Notes: generated by a model not told the origin, from the sequence alone. Shown: positions 50,828-60,339, counted from the stretch's first letter. The stretch: DNA of 64,000 nt from Rhizobium sp. GN54 (GCF_021026345.1 NZ_JAJNCZ010000008.1:1-64000), one strand, 5' to 3'. Translations and numbers: made by a program.

Positions 50828-52016
50828 GCCGCCAGTCGATAGTCGCCTCAGCGGCCCCGGTCAACCGCAGCCCGACGTGCTGGTGATCGGCGGGGGCGTC
50901 ATGGGGCTGTGGGCGGCCCTGATGGCGGCGCGCGCCGGGCTCTCGGTGCTGGTCGCCGAGCGGCACCGGGTCGGCGCCGGCGCCAGCGGCGGCCTGCTGG
51001 GCGCGCTGATGCCGCACCTGCCGGACCGCTGGAACGCCAAGAAGCAGTTCCAGCTCGAGGCGCTGGTCTCGCTCGAGGACGAGATTTCGGCGATCGAGGC
51101 GGCGACCGGCCTTTCGGCCGGCTATCGTCGCTGCGGGCGCGTCATTCCGCTGGCCGGGCCGCATCATCGCGAGCGCGCATTGAAGCATTCGCGCGATGCC
51201 ACGGCCGTCTGGGACGCTTCGGGACGGACGTTTTCCTTCGACGTGCTCGACCGCGCACCGGCAGCAAGCTGGCCGGCGGGAGAGGCGGCGGCAAGCGGGG
51301 TGGTGTTCGACAGCCTCGCCGCACGGGTGTCGCCGCGGGGCCTTTTGGCCCTTCTGCGCGCCGCGCTCGAGGCGATGCCGCAAGGGCGTGTCGCAGAAGG
51401 CGTCGATATCGTCCGCCTCGATCCGGTCGCGCGGGTTGCGCGTTGCGCCGATGGCACGGATATCGCGTTCGGGCATGTGGTGGTCTGCGCGGGCGTCGCA
51501 GGCTTCGAACTGCTGACGGGACTGGAGCCGCGCATGCTGCCGCGGCCGCTGGGCGTGGCGGTCAAGGGGCAGGCGGCGCTGTTTACGGCCGTGCTCGATC
51601 CCGATCTGCCGATCCTGTTCGACAACGGCATCTATGTCGTGCCGCACGACGGCGGGTATTGCGCGGTCGGCAGCACGAGCGAGGACGCGTTCGGGGACGC
51701 TGCCTCCACCGACGGGTTGCTGGACGATGTGATCGAAAGGGCGCTGCATCTTGCGCCGGTGCTGAGTCGGGCGTCGCTGGTGGAACGCTGGGCGGGATTG
51801 CGGCCCAAGGCGATCGGGCGGGACCCGATGGCCGGCCTGCATCCGGAGTTTCCCTCCGTCGCGGTTCTCGGCGGTGGCTTCAAGATCAGCTTCGGGATCG
51901 CGCACGAGCTTGCGCGCGCCGTCGTCAGACAGATCGACGGCGGTAGCGCAGGGGAGCTACCGCCGTCGTTTGCCATCGGCGCGCATCTGGAGGCTGCGCG
52001 CCGGGTTCCCGGCTAG
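50826..52016 (+). CDS. FAD-dependent oxidoreductase, MnmC2/DAO-like
   Basis: This 396-residue flavoprotein has the Rossmann motif DVLVIGGGVMGLWAALMAARAG with GASGGLLGALMPH, and a C-terminal RWAGLRPKAIGRDPMAGLHPEFPSVAVLGGGFKISFGIA typical of the DAO family. Its head-to-head pairing with mnmD suggests the oxidase half of a split MnmC, removing the carboxymethyl group from cmnm5s2U34. A glycine-oxidase-like or other amine oxidase role is the alternative. AGGAG lies 12 bases before the ATG. Confidence 0.82.
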   Translation: MPPVDSRLSGPGQPQPDVLVIGGGVMGLWAALMAARAGLSVLVAERHRVGAGASGGLLGALMPHLPDRWNAKKQFQLEALVSLEDEISAIEAATGLSAGYRRCGRVIPLAGPHHRERALKHSRDATAVWDASGRTFSFDVLDRAPAASWPAGEAAASGVVFDSLAARVSPRGLLALLRAALEAMPQGRVAEGVDIVRLDPVARVARCADGTDIAFGHVVVCAGVAGFELLTGLEPRMLPRPLGVAVKGQAALFTAVLDPDLPILFDNGIYVVPHDGGYCAVGSTSEDAFGDAASTDGLLDDVIERALHLAPVLSRASLVERWAGLRPKAIGRDPMAGLHPEFPSVAVLGGGFKISFGIAHELARAVVRQIDGGSAGELPPSFAIGAHLEAARRVPG

Positions 52017-52019
52017 GCG

Positions 52020-52397
52020 TCACATCCAGTAGGGCGGAACGCCGTAGTAGTCGTGGATCAGCTTGCCGTTGCGGCGATCCCATTCGTATTCCGCGTCGCT
52101 CTCGTAGTGCGGTGCGGCCTCGACCTGTTCCTTGGTCACGTCGATGCGATAGCCGCTGAGGCTTTCGTCATAGTTCAGCTTGCCCCAGGGCAGCGGATAG
52201 TGGTCGTGGCCGATGCCAAGGAAGCCGCCGAAGCTGAGCACGGCATACGAGACGTGGCCGCTGCGCTTGTCGAGGATCAGCCGTTCGATCGAGCCGATGT
52301 GCTTGCCGTCGGCGCCGTAGACGGCGGTGCCTTCGACCTTGTCGCTGGCGATCAGGGCTTCGGTTTCCTTGATGTTCGCATCCTGAGCAATCATCAT
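52020..52397 (-). CDS. PRC-barrel domain protein
   Basis: This 125-residue protein has a PRC-barrel core: VEGTAVYGADGKHIGSIERLILDKRSGHVSYAVLSFGG and YPLPWGKLNYDESLSGYRI. Such domains bind partners in stress or electron-transfer complexes; the rhizobial short versions are often stress-induced. The C-terminal part is aromatic and acidic (YEWDRRNGKLIHDYYG). GAAAGGGAGA precedes tandem ATGs. It is convergent to the flavoprotein gene three bases away. Confidence 0.85.
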   Translation of the reverse strand: MMIAQDANIKETEALIASDKVEGTAVYGADGKHIGSIERLILDKRSGHVSYAVLSFGGFLGIGHDHYPLPWGKLNYDESLSGYRIDVTKEQVEAAPHYESDAEYEWDRRNGKLIHDYYGVPPYWM

Positions 52398-52537
52398 GTT
52401 CTCCCTTTCTGGTTTTCCGAAAAATCAACGCGCCGGTCGCGCTCTTGTTCCATCGCCGACATCGTGGACAGGCCGCTTTCCGCCTCGACTTTCCTGCCGC
52501 GGATGCTACCGTCGCCGAAAAGTCTCAAGGTGGAACC

Positions 52538-53467
52538 ATGTCTGAAAAGCCCTATCCGCGCGACCTCGTCGGCTATGGCCGCACGCCGCCCGACCCGCTA
52601 TGGCCGGGGGATGCGCGCATCGCCGTGCAGTTCGTCGTCAACTACGAGGAGGGCGGCGAGAGTTGCGTGCTCGACGGCGATCCGGCATCCGAGAACCTGT
52701 TGTCGGAGATCGTCGGCGCCCAGGCTTGGCCGGGCCAGCGCAACCTCAACATGGAATCGATCTACGAATACGGTTCGCGTGCCGGCTTCTGGCGGCTGTG
52801 GCGTCTGTTCACCAGCCGCAAGGTGCCGGTCACCGTCTATGGCGTGACGCTGGCGATGGCGCGAAACCCGGAAGCGGTCGCGGCCATGAAGGAGGCGAAC
52901 TGGGAGATCGCCAGCCATGGCTACCGCTGGCTGGAGTACAAGGATTTTTCCGAGGAGGTCGAACGCCAGCACATCCGCGATGCCGTGCGGCTGCATACCG
53001 AACTGACGGGATCGCACCCGCTCGGTATGTACCAGGGCAAGCCGTCGGCGAACACGCTGCGGCTGGTGATGGAGGAGGGCGGCTTCGTCTACTCCTCCGA
53101 CAGCTATGCCGACGACCTGCCGTTCTGGGTGAAGGGCATCGACGGCGCGCCGTTCCTGATCATTCCCTATACGCTCGAGACGAACGACATGCGGTTTGCC
53201 ACGCCGCAGGGCTTCAATTCCGGCGACCAGTTCTTCACCTATCTGAAGGACGCCTTCGACGTGCTGTATGAAGAGGGCAAGGAGGGCAGCGCGAAGATGC
53301 TGAACGTCGGGCTGCACTGCCGGCTCGTCGGCCGCCCGGGCCGGGCGGCGGCCCTTGCCCGCTTCGTCGACTACGTGCTGTCGCACGACAAGGTCTGGGT
53401 GCCGCGCCGCATCGACATCGCCCGCCACTGGCACGAACATCACAAGCCGAAGGGGGCCCAGCCGTGA
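52538..53467 (+). CDS. puuE: Allantoinase PuuE (polysaccharide-deacetylase fold)
   Basis: This 309-residue metal-independent allantoinase opens allantoin to allantoate. It has the PuuE motifs YPRDLVGYGRTPPDPLWP at the start, VNYEEGGESCVLDGD, NMESIYEYGSRAGFWRLW and HGYRWLEYKDF. It lies first in a four-gene operon of overlapping reading frames (uraD begins inside the stop as GTGA), with CAAGGTGG before the ATG. The family is well characterised in Pseudomonas. Confidence 0.93.
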   Translation: MSEKPYPRDLVGYGRTPPDPLWPGDARIAVQFVVNYEEGGESCVLDGDPASENLLSEIVGAQAWPGQRNLNMESIYEYGSRAGFWRLWRLFTSRKVPVTVYGVTLAMARNPEAVAAMKEANWEIASHGYRWLEYKDFSEEVERQHIRDAVRLHTELTGSHPLGMYQGKPSANTLRLVMEEGGFVYSSDSYADDLPFWVKGIDGAPFLIIPYTLETNDMRFATPQGFNSGDQFFTYLKDAFDVLYEEGKEGSAKMLNVGLHCRLVGRPGRAAALARFVDYVLSHDKVWVPRRIDIARHWHEHHKPKGAQP

Positions 53468-53967
53468 CGCGCGCGGATTTCATCGCCCGCTTCGGCGGGG
53501 TCTTCGAGCACTCGCCCTTCATCGCCGAGCGCGCCTATGACGCCTGTGGCAACGAGGTGCCGCGGACGGCCGACGGCCTGCACGCGGCGATGGCGGCGCA
53601 ATTCCGCACGGCCTCCGCCGAGGAACAGCTCGGCGTGCTGCGGGCCCATCCGGATCTCGCCGGCCGACTGGCGATCGCCGGCGAGCTGACCGAGGACAGC
53701 CGCAAGGAGCAGGCCGGTGCCGGCCTCGACCGGCTGAGTGCTGCGGAACATGCGCGCTTCACCGCGCTGAATGCGGCCTATGTGGAGAAATTCGGCTTTC
53801 CCTTCATCATCGCCGTCAAGGGGCTGACGAAGGACGATATCCTTTCCGCCTTCGAGACGCGCATCGAAAACAGCCGGGAACAGGAGTTCGAGACGGCGAA
53901 GGCGCAGGTGGAGCGGATCGCGCTGTTGCGGCTCGGCGCGCTCCTGCCGGGAGACGGCGATGCCTGA
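53464..53967 (+). CDS. uraD: OHCU decarboxylase UraD
   Basis: This 167-residue enzyme converts 2-oxo-4-hydroxy-4-carboxy-5-ureidoimidazoline to S-allantoin. It shows the signature [13 protein letters not shown], the catalytic-region [15 protein letters not shown] and [12 protein letters not shown]-like [12 protein letters not shown]. It begins with GTG overlapping the puuE stop and overlaps allA by 8 bases, so translation is coupled. Confidence 0.93.
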   Translation: MTRADFIARFGGVFEHSPFIAERAYDACGNEVPRTADGLHAAMAAQFRTASAEEQLGVLRAHPDLAGRLAIAGELTEDSRKEQAGAGLDRLSAAEHARFTALNAAYVEKFGFPFIIAVKGLTKDDILSAFETRIENSREQEFETAKAQVERIALLRLGALLPGDGDA

Positions 53968-54493
53968 CCCGCGCGAGACCGGCGGCGGGCCGGCCGTCCT
54001 CCGCATCCGGCCGCTGACGAAGGCGGCGTTCGCGCCCTTCGGCAGCGTCATCGAGGCCGATCCCGCAGCCATGCGGCTGATCAACGGCGGCAATACCGAG
54101 CGCTATCATGCGCTGGCGGAGGCCGAGGCGACAGGGCCGGAGGCGCGCGTCGTCATCAACATCTTCCGCGGCAGCCCGCGTGCCTTTCCCTATGCCGTCA
54201 CGATGATGGAGCGCCATCCCTTCGGCAGCCAGAGTTTCTCGCCGATCGACGACCGGCCCTGGCTTGTGATCGTCGCCGAGGACGCGGGCGGCCGTCCCGG
54301 CCTGCCGCAGGTCTTCCTCGCCGGCGGCCGGCAGGGCGTCAACTATCGCCGCAACGTCTGGCATCACCCGCTGATGACGGTCGGGGCGACCAGCGACTTC
54401 CTCGTCGTCGACCGGAGCGGTTCCGGCGACAATCTCGAGGAATTCTTCTACGACGAACCCTTCATCATCGAGCAGGCGGAGTTGCGCCCATGA
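53960..54493 (+). CDS. allA: Ureidoglycolate lyase AllA
   Basis: This 177-residue enzyme splits ureidoglycolate into glyoxylate and urea. It carries the AllA family patterns [40 protein letters not shown] and [12 protein letters not shown]. It overlaps uraD and shares an ATGA with uraH. Allantoate amidohydrolase, the step before, is not in the window. Confidence 0.92.
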   Translation: MPDPRETGGGPAVLRIRPLTKAAFAPFGSVIEADPAAMRLINGGNTERYHALAEAEATGPEARVVINIFRGSPRAFPYAVTMMERHPFGSQSFSPIDDRPWLVIVAEDAGGRPGLPQVFLAGGRQGVNYRRNVWHHPLMTVGATSDFLVVDRSGSGDNLEEFFYDEPFIIEQAELRP

Positions 54494-54852
54494 CCAGGCC
54501 CGGACGACTGACGACGCATGTGCTCGACACCGCGCTGGGAAAACCGGCCGCGGGCCTGACGATCGACCTCTTCTGGCTGGAGCAGGGCGACCGGCAGTGG
54601 ATCACCACGGTGAAGACGAATGCCGACGGGCGTGTCGACGCCCCGCTGGTCGAGGGCGTGGGCTTCATGGCCGGAACCTACGAACTGGTGTTCCATGCCG
54701 GCGACTACCTGCGGGGCACCGGGGCGGACTTGCCCGATCCCGCCTTCCTCGACGTCATCCCCCTGCGCTTCGGCATCGCCGATCCGTCGAGCCACTACCA
54801 CGTGCCGCTGCTGCTCTCGGCCTATGGGTATTCGACCTACCGGGGGAGTTAG
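54490..54852 (+). CDS. uraH: 5-hydroxyisourate hydrolase (transthyretin-like)
   Basis: This 120-residue enzyme hydrolyses 5-hydroxyisourate to OHCU. It shows the [15 protein letters not shown] start with catalytic His, the HYHVPLLLS motif near the end and the terminal YRGS signature. It closes the puuE operon and a long hairpin follows directly. Confidence 0.96.
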   Translation: MTRPGRLTTHVLDTALGKPAAGLTIDLFWLEQGDRQWITTVKTNADGRVDAPLVEGVGFMAGTYELVFHAGDYLRGTGADLPDPAFLDVIPLRFGIADPSSHYHVPLLLSAYGYSTYRGS

Positions 54853-54960
54853 AGCACTGCCGGCGATTATTGACTCGCCGGCAATGCTCTATCTTCTTGG
54901 TTTTACGCAATTCCAGACGCAGAACCGGTTCCCACTTTTGCTGGAATTGCTCTCGTTTTC
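54851..54960. repeat. Rhizobiaceae inverted repeat serving as operon terminator
   Basis: A 16-bp stem with one mismatch (AGAGCACTGCCGGCGA with TCGCCGGCAATGCTCT) overlaps the uraH stop codon, followed by ATCTTCTTGGTTTT. A second motif, GGAATTGCTCT, at 54943-54953 repeats the outer arm. This intergenic element type is widespread in rhizobia. It probably ends both the puuE operon and the convergent dehydrogenase transcript. Confidence 0.75.
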
Positions 54961-54967
54961 GAATGCG

Positions 54968-56044
54968 TCAGGCTCCGTCCGGCGTCACCACGAGCTTGCC
55001 GACGAATGCCTTCGCCATGAAATCGGTCTGCGCACGGTGGAATTCCGAAAGCGGATAGACCCCGCCGACCAGCGGGCGGATCTTCCGATCCTCGATATAG
55101 CCGACCAGACGGCGGAAATCGGCGCGACTGCCCTGGCTGGAGCCGTGCATCTCCAACTGTTTCAGATACAAGGTCCTGAGGTCGAGTTGGACGACCGGGC
55201 CGCCGATTGCGCCGGCCGTGGTGTAGCGGCCCTCGGGGCGGAGGACCTTCAGGAGATCGTTGAACATCGGGCCGGCCACGAGATCGGCCACCACGTCGAT
55301 CGGTCGTCCCCCTGCGGCCCTATCGACCGCCGCAACGAAATCGCCCGCGCCTCGGGTGACGATCGCCTCGGCTCCGATCTCGCGCAACGCCGCCTCCTTG
55401 CCCGGTGCGGTGACCGCAATGGGGATGGCGCCGCGGGCGCGCGCAAGCTGGACGATGGCCGAACCCACGCCGCCCGAGGCACCGGTGACGAGGACGAGTT
55501 CACCGGCGGCGAGCCTGGCCCTTTCGAGCATACGCTCGCCGGTCAGATAGGCGCAGCAGAAGGTGGCGAGTTCGATGTCGGTCAGGTCGGTCTCGACCGC
55601 GTGGGCGTTCTCGGCCGGCAGCGCCTGGTATTCGGCATAGCCGCCGTCGCGGCCGTGGCCCATGTAGTCGATGTCGGCGAGGCTGTCGTCGTCGCGGTTG
55701 TAGATCGAGAAATCCACCATGACGCGCTGGCCGACGCGCAACGGATCGACGCCGGCGCCGACGGCCACGATATGACCGACGGTGTCGGTTCCCTGGATAC
55801 GGGGAAAGGTCAGCGTGTTGCCCTGCCGACGCCAGGTGGACACTGCCTGCGGGTCGTCTTCGGTGCCATAGGCGCCTTCGCGAACCCAGACATCCGTGTT
55901 GTTCATGCCGCAGGCGGTCACCTTGATCAGCACCTCCCCGTCCGCGGGTACGGGAACAGGCACTTCGCGGCTGTAGACCAGCTTGTCGAGGCCGCCATGC
56001 CCCACCAGTCGTACCGCCGCCATCGTCTTGGGGATGAAGCTCAA
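54968..56044 (-). CDS. Zinc-type alcohol dehydrogenase-like (MDR) protein
   Basis: This 358-residue medium-chain dehydrogenase/reductase has an N-terminal catalytic domain (KVTACGMNNTDVWVREG, IQGTDTVGHIVAVGAG) and a Rossmann domain (LVLVTGASGGVGSAIVQLARARGA). It lacks the structural-zinc four-Cys cluster, as in quinone reductase-like members. A TTG start at 56044 is supported by AAGGAGG 8 bases before. It sits inside the purine cluster but no purine reaction is obvious. Confidence 0.85.
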   Translation of the reverse strand: MSFIPKTMAAVRLVGHGGLDKLVYSREVPVPVPADGEVLIKVTACGMNNTDVWVREGAYGTEDDPQAVSTWRRQGNTLTFPRIQGTDTVGHIVAVGAGVDPLRVGQRVMVDFSIYNRDDDSLADIDYMGHGRDGGYAEYQALPAENAHAVETDLTDIELATFCCAYLTGERMLERARLAAGELVLVTGASGGVGSAIVQLARARGAIPIAVTAPGKEAALREIGAEAIVTRGAGDFVAAVDRAAGGRPIDVVADLVAGPMFNDLLKVLRPEGRYTTAGAIGGPVVQLDLRTLYLKQLEMHGSSQGSRADFRRLVGYIEDRKIRPLVGGVYPLSEFHRAQTDFMAKAFVGKLVVTPDGA

Positions 56045-56209
56045 CGCGATGCCTCCTTCTTCGTCCGGCCGCTCCCATGGCAGCGCCGGTTCGATCAGGA
56101 GCGATGCTGGCACATCGTTTGAGAGAGAGTGTCCAATACCGGGCGCTTCGGCAGAGGGATGGGCTAAATTTTCGGCTTCGGTGGTGAATCTGCCTGCTTT
56201 CTGCCGGAA

Positions 56210-57517
56210 CTACAGAGCCGCCTTCATCGCCTTTCCGGCCACATAGGTCTCGCGCACCGCGCGGTCGTCGCCGAGGGTCTGCAGCAGGAAGAGTTCGTCG
56301 GCGAGCGAGCGGACGACCTCCATCCGCAGCGCCATGGCCGGAGTGGCTGCGGCATCGAGGACGACGAGGTCGGCGTCGGTGCCGGCATCGAGCGTGCCGA
56401 TCCTGTCGGCCAGCGACACGGCTTGCGCGTTGCCGAGCGTCATGTGGTAGAAGCTTTCGAACGGGTTCAGCCGCTCGCCCAGCAACTGCTGGATCTTGTA
56501 GGTCTCGTCCAGCGTCTTCAGCATCGAATAGCTGGTGCCGCCGCCGACATCGGTGGCAAGGCCGATCCGCACCGGCTTTTCCCGTCGCGACAGCGCCTTC
56601 AGCGGAAACAGGCCGGAGCCGAGGAAGAGGTTGGACGTCGGGCAGTGGACGGCGACCGCGCCGGCCTCGCTCATCGCATCCGCCTCGCGATCGGAGAGGT
56701 GGATGCAGTGGCCGAACAGGCTCTTGGGCCCGAGCAGGCCGTAGTGCGCGTAGACGTCGGTATAGTCGATCGCGTCCGGATAGAGTTCGGCGGTGAAGCG
56801 GATCTCCTCGTCGTTCTCGGACAGGTGCGTCTGGATATGCAGGTCGGGGAATTCGCGGGCGAGCGCCGCCGTCATCTCCATCTGCGCCGGCGTCGAGGTG
56901 ATGGCGAAGCGCGGGGTGATGGCGACGTGGTTGCGGCCCTTGCCGTGCCATTCCGCGATCACCGCGCGGGTCTCGTCATAGCCCATCTGCGGCGTGTCGA
57001 GCAGGCCCTGCGGGGCGTTGCGGTCCATCATCACCTTGCCGCCGATCATGCACATACCGCGCTTCAGTGCCTCGGCGAAATAGGCGTCGGCGGAGGCCTT
57101 GTGCACCGAGCAGTAGGCGACCGCGGTCGTCGTGCCGTGGCGGATCATCTCGTCATAGAAATGGCGGGCGATCCTGGCCGAATGCTCCGGCTCGACGAAG
57201 CGGCATTCCTCGGGAAAGGTGTGGGTGTTCAGCCATTCCAGCAGGTTTGCGGCATAGGCGCCGATCACCTGCATCTGCGGGAAATGCACGTGGGTATCAA
57301 TGAAGCCCGGCATGATCAGGCAGGGCCGGTGGTCGATCTCGTCCGCATCCGCCGGCGCTGCGGCGCGCACCTCCGCATAGGGACCGACGGCGGCGATGCG
57401 GCCGTCCTCGATCAGGAGGCCGCCGTCGTCCTCGTAGCGATAGGCGTCCCTGTCGTCGATGCCGTCCGGCCGGCGGACGAAGCCGAGCAGGCGCCCGCGC
57501 AGAAGCGTTGCCGTCAT
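56210..57517 (-). CDS. guaD: Guanine deaminase
   Basis: This 435-residue amidohydrolase turns guanine into xanthine and ammonia. Metal ligands are in PGFIDTHVHFPQ (HxH) and the downstream HLSENDEE, GHCIHLSD and ATDVGGGTSYSML motifs; these match the guanine deaminase group rather than atrazine hydrolases. The ATG overlaps the puuD stop (ATGA), and AAGGAG precedes it. Xanthine then enters the xdhAB reaction encoded on the same side. Confidence 0.93.
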   Translation of the reverse strand: MTATLLRGRLLGFVRRPDGIDDRDAYRYEDDGGLLIEDGRIAAVGPYAEVRAAAPADADEIDHRPCLIMPGFIDTHVHFPQMQVIGAYAANLLEWLNTHTFPEECRFVEPEHSARIARHFYDEMIRHGTTTAVAYCSVHKASADAYFAEALKRGMCMIGGKVMMDRNAPQGLLDTPQMGYDETRAVIAEWHGKGRNHVAITPRFAITSTPAQMEMTAALAREFPDLHIQTHLSENDEEIRFTAELYPDAIDYTDVYAHYGLLGPKSLFGHCIHLSDREADAMSEAGAVAVHCPTSNLFLGSGLFPLKALSRREKPVRIGLATDVGGGTSYSMLKTLDETYKIQQLLGERLNPFESFYHMTLGNAQAVSLADRIGTLDAGTDADLVVLDAAATPAMALRMEVVRSLADELFLLQTLGDDRAVRETYVAGKAMKAAL

Positions 57518-58755
57518 CGTGCGTCTCCTTGCGAAACCGCGCTTTCGTACCAAGCGGTCAGCAGTTGCCGCTCGTCCGGCGTCACGTCGGTGAGGTTTCC
57601 GGGAGGCATGGCATGGCTGCGGCCCGCCTGCAAATAGATTTCGCGGGCGTGCCTTGCGATCGCTGTGTCGCTGTCGAGCACCACGTCCTTCGGTGCGGCG
57701 TGCAGGCCCTCCCACACGGGCTCGGCGGCGTGGCACATGCTGCACCGGCTGATGACGACGTCGCGGGCGGCGGGGAAATGGGCGTCGGCGGCGAACTTCT
57801 GGAACACCGGCGCGGGCGCTGCCTCCGCCGTCTCGCCGGTCAAAACCTTGGGAACGGTCGAAAGCCAGATGATCAGGATGAACAGGATCGTGGTGGCGAG
57901 CCAGGTCCAGGTCGGCCGGCCCTTCCTCGCATGCGTGGTGTTGAACCAGTGGCGGATGGTGACGCCCATCAGGAAGACGAGGGCTGCGATGATCCAGTTG
58001 AAGGCCGTCGCGAAGGCCAGCGGATAGTGGTTCGACAGCATGAAGAAGATGACGGGCAGCGTCAGGTAGTTGTTGTGCAGCGAGCGCTGCTTGGCGATGA
58101 CGCCGTATTTCGGATCCGGCGTGCGCCCGGCGATCAGGTCGGCGACGACGATCTTCTGGTTGGGGATGATGATGAAGAAGACGTTGGCCGACATGATGGT
58201 GGCGGTGAACGCGCCGAGATGCAGGAAGGCGGCGCGGCCGGTGAAGACCTGTGTGTAGCCCCAGGCCATCGCTACGAGCAGGACATAGAGCAGGATCATC
58301 AGGCCCCAGGTGTTCTTCCCGAGCGGCGACTTGCAGAGCAGGTCGTAGAGGATCCAGCCGAGTCCCAGCGAGGCCAGCGAAATGAGGATGGCTGATGTGG
58401 CCGAGACGTCGAGCACCTGGCGGTCGATCAGGAAAAGCTCGGCGCCGCCATAGTAGACCAGACAGAGCATGGCGAAGCCGGAGAGCCAGGTGGCGTAGCT
58501 CTCCCATTTGAACCAGGTCAGGTGCTCGGGCATGGTGGCGGGCGCCACCAGGTATTTCTGGATGTGGTAGAAGCCGCCGCCATGCACCTGCCATTCCTCG
58601 CCATAGGCGCCGGGCGGCAGATGCGGCCGTTGCACCAGACCGAGATCGAGGGCGATGAAATAGAAGGAGGAGCCGATCCAGGCGATTGCCGTGACGACAT
58701 GCAGCCAGCGCACGGCAAAGGCGATCCACTCCCAGGCGATGGCGTATTCGTACAT
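57514..58755 (-). CDS. puuD: Urate hydroxylase PuuD (membrane, cytochrome c domain)
   Basis: This 413-residue enzyme oxidises urate to 5-hydroxyisourate and passes electrons to the respiratory chain. Residues 1-310 hold about eight membrane helices of the DUF989 type (WEWIAFAVRWLHVVTAIAWIG, then HYPLAFATAFNWIIAALVFL). Residues 330-413 form a cytochrome c domain with CSMCH and the Met ligand in SHAMPPGNLTDVTP. It replaces soluble urate oxidase here. ATG 58755 is chosen; a 29-residue extension upstream is basic and non-conserved. Confidence 0.93.
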   Translation of the reverse strand: MYEYAIAWEWIAFAVRWLHVVTAIAWIGSSFYFIALDLGLVQRPHLPPGAYGEEWQVHGGGFYHIQKYLVAPATMPEHLTWFKWESYATWLSGFAMLCLVYYGGAELFLIDRQVLDVSATSAILISLASLGLGWILYDLLCKSPLGKNTWGLMILLYVLLVAMAWGYTQVFTGRAAFLHLGAFTATIMSANVFFIIIPNQKIVVADLIAGRTPDPKYGVIAKQRSLHNNYLTLPVIFFMLSNHYPLAFATAFNWIIAALVFLMGVTIRHWFNTTHARKGRPTWTWLATTILFILIIWLSTVPKVLTGETAEAAPAPVFQKFAADAHFPAARDVVISRCSMCHAAEPVWEGLHAAPKDVVLDSDTAIARHAREIYLQAGRSHAMPPGNLTDVTPDERQLLTAWYESAVSQGDAR

Positions 58756-58872
58756 GCAGGACCCCTCATCTCGTCTTCGTCGCAGCTTGCGAAAAAATCG
58801 CAAGGGAGGGAAGGGGATCGCGTGCAGTTCCCACCGCTGCATTGCGGCGCCGTCGTCCGATCGCCCAGCGAT

Positions 58873-59769
58873 TCAGTCGACGAAGGTCGGCACCTCGGAC
58901 TTCAGCCAGTTGCGGAACAGCCGGATCTTCGGCACGTTGCGCCGGCTTTCAGGATAGGCCAGCCAGTAGGCCTTGCCGTCGCTGCAGGCGATGTCGAAGG
59001 GCCGGTAGAGACGGCCGAGCGCCACGTCGATGGCGTAGAATTCCGGGTTGAGCATGGCAACGCCATGTCCGCCCATCACCGTGTCGGCCTCCAGCGTCTG
59101 CGTGCCGAGATAGGTGTGCGGGCGATCGCCGAGATCGACGCCGGATACGCCCGCCTCGGCGAACCACTGCGCCCACCAGGGATCGGTGGGATCGAAGATC
59201 GGCAGCTTCAAAAGGTCCTCGGGCCTGTCGATGCCGCCGACGCTTTCGGCAAGCCTGGGGCTCAGCATCGGCGTGAAGGTCAGTTCCATCATCCGGTGGC
59301 AGGCGAGCCCCGGCCAGTTGCCGTCGCCATAGCGAATCACAACGTCGACAGCCTCGCGGGAGAAATCGACCAGATGCTGGTCCGTCAGCAGGCGCACGGC
59401 CACCGTCGGGTTCTGCAGGTGGAAGGAGCCGAGATGCGGCGCGAGCCACCTCGACGCCATCGTGTAGGTGGACGAGATCACCAGCGTGCCCTCGGCATCC
59501 TCGAGCACCGAGGCGAAGGCCTCCTGCAGGATGGAGAAGGCGTCCGCCACCTTCGGCGCCAGCCGCTGGCCGATTTCGGTCAGGACGATCTGGCGCGGGC
59601 GGCGCAGGAACAGCGGCTCGCCGAGCAGGTCCTCCAGAAGCTTGATCTGGTAGCTGACGGCCGTCTGTGTCATGCCCAGTTCCTCGCCCGCCTTGGTGAA
59701 GCTGCCCTGGCGCGCGACCGCATCGAACACGCGCATCGCATTCAGCGGGAACTGGCGGGCCATCTTCAT
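58873..59769 (-). CDS. LysR-family regulator of the purine cluster (GcvA-like)
   Basis: This 298-residue regulator has the LysR HTH at about residues 8-65 (LNAMRVFDAVARQGSFTKAGE, then MTQTAVSYQIKLLED) and a substrate-binding effector domain (STYTMASRWLAPHL, IRYGDGNWPG). The GcvA-like subgroup. It lies between puuD and xdhB in the purine cluster, which makes a purine-derived effector plausible; the effector cannot be read from sequence. ATG 59769 or the ATG two codons later is the start. Confidence 0.87.
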   Translation of the reverse strand: MKMARQFPLNAMRVFDAVARQGSFTKAGEELGMTQTAVSYQIKLLEDLLGEPLFLRRPRQIVLTEIGQRLAPKVADAFSILQEAFASVLEDAEGTLVISSTYTMASRWLAPHLGSFHLQNPTVAVRLLTDQHLVDFSREAVDVVIRYGDGNWPGLACHRMMELTFTPMLSPRLAESVGGIDRPEDLLKLPIFDPTDPWWAQWFAEAGVSGVDLGDRPHTYLGTQTLEADTVMGGHGVAMLNPEFYAIDVALGRLYRPFDIACSDGKAYWLAYPESRRNVPKIRLFRNWLKSEVPTFVD

Positions 59770-59872
59770 GGATAAGCTCTCTTGATGCATGCAGCCGGAG
59801 GTTCGATTGGAATTACAGCGCTTCGGGTCCCACAATGCAAGCAAGTTCAACAACCACCCATGAGGTGTCGTT

Positions 59873-60085
59873 ATGGCCTTTCCCGTTCCTGTCCGCCCGT
59901 CTTCGACCGGTCAGCGCTCTCTGCGGGCCCCCTTCGACTGGTGGGTCCGGTCGATCGTCGAAGCCCTGCTGCCGCCGTTGTCGCGGCGCGCGTCGCGACT
60001 CGACCTCGACGATTTGCCCGATCACCTGAAGCGCGACCTGGGGTTCATGGATGGTCGCGGTCGGTATCGCGACGAGGGGCATTGA
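59873..60085 (+). CDS. DUF1127 small protein
   Basis: This 70-residue protein ends with the DUF1127 motif: SRRASRLDLDDLPDHLKRDLGFMDG, Arg-rich with the conserved L-D-L-P...L-R-D-(I/L)-G pattern. Such short proteins bind RNA or regulate transcripts and are stress-linked in rhizobia. GAGGTG precedes the ATG. It is divergent from the LysR gene. Confidence 0.85.
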   Translation: MAFPVPVRPSSTGQRSLRAPFDWWVRSIVEALLPPLSRRASRLDLDDLPDHLKRDLGFMDGRGRYRDEGH

Positions 60086-60339
60086 GCGAACGGCTAAACT
60101 CCCCTTGAGGAGGGGTGATACGTTGCCCCGCTCTTCCTCTTCTCCCCACCGGGGAGAAGGTGGCCCGAAGGGCCGGATGAGGGGGATGCGGCAGGCGCCG
60201 AGGTTGCGGGAAACCCCCTCATCGCCTTGCTGCCGTTTGGCACTTCTCCCCGAGGGGAGAAGAGGGCGTCTGCGGAGCCGCCACCTTTCGGACTGCTCTT
60301 CGGTCGACGGCGGCGAGGGCACGCGGGGGCGGCGCCCCC
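60086..60339. repeat. Rhizobial intergenic palindromic repeats (RIME-like)
   Basis: Two copies of a TTCTCCCC-type inverted repeat (TTCTCCCCACCGGGGAGAA near 60138 and CTTCTCCCCGAGGGGAGAAG near 60242) are joined by GGTGGCCCGAAGGGCCGGATGAGGGGG-like sequence in inverted arrangement. This is the well-known rhizobial mosaic family. No gene is seen. It separates DUF1127 from the 3' end of xdhB. Confidence 0.85.
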
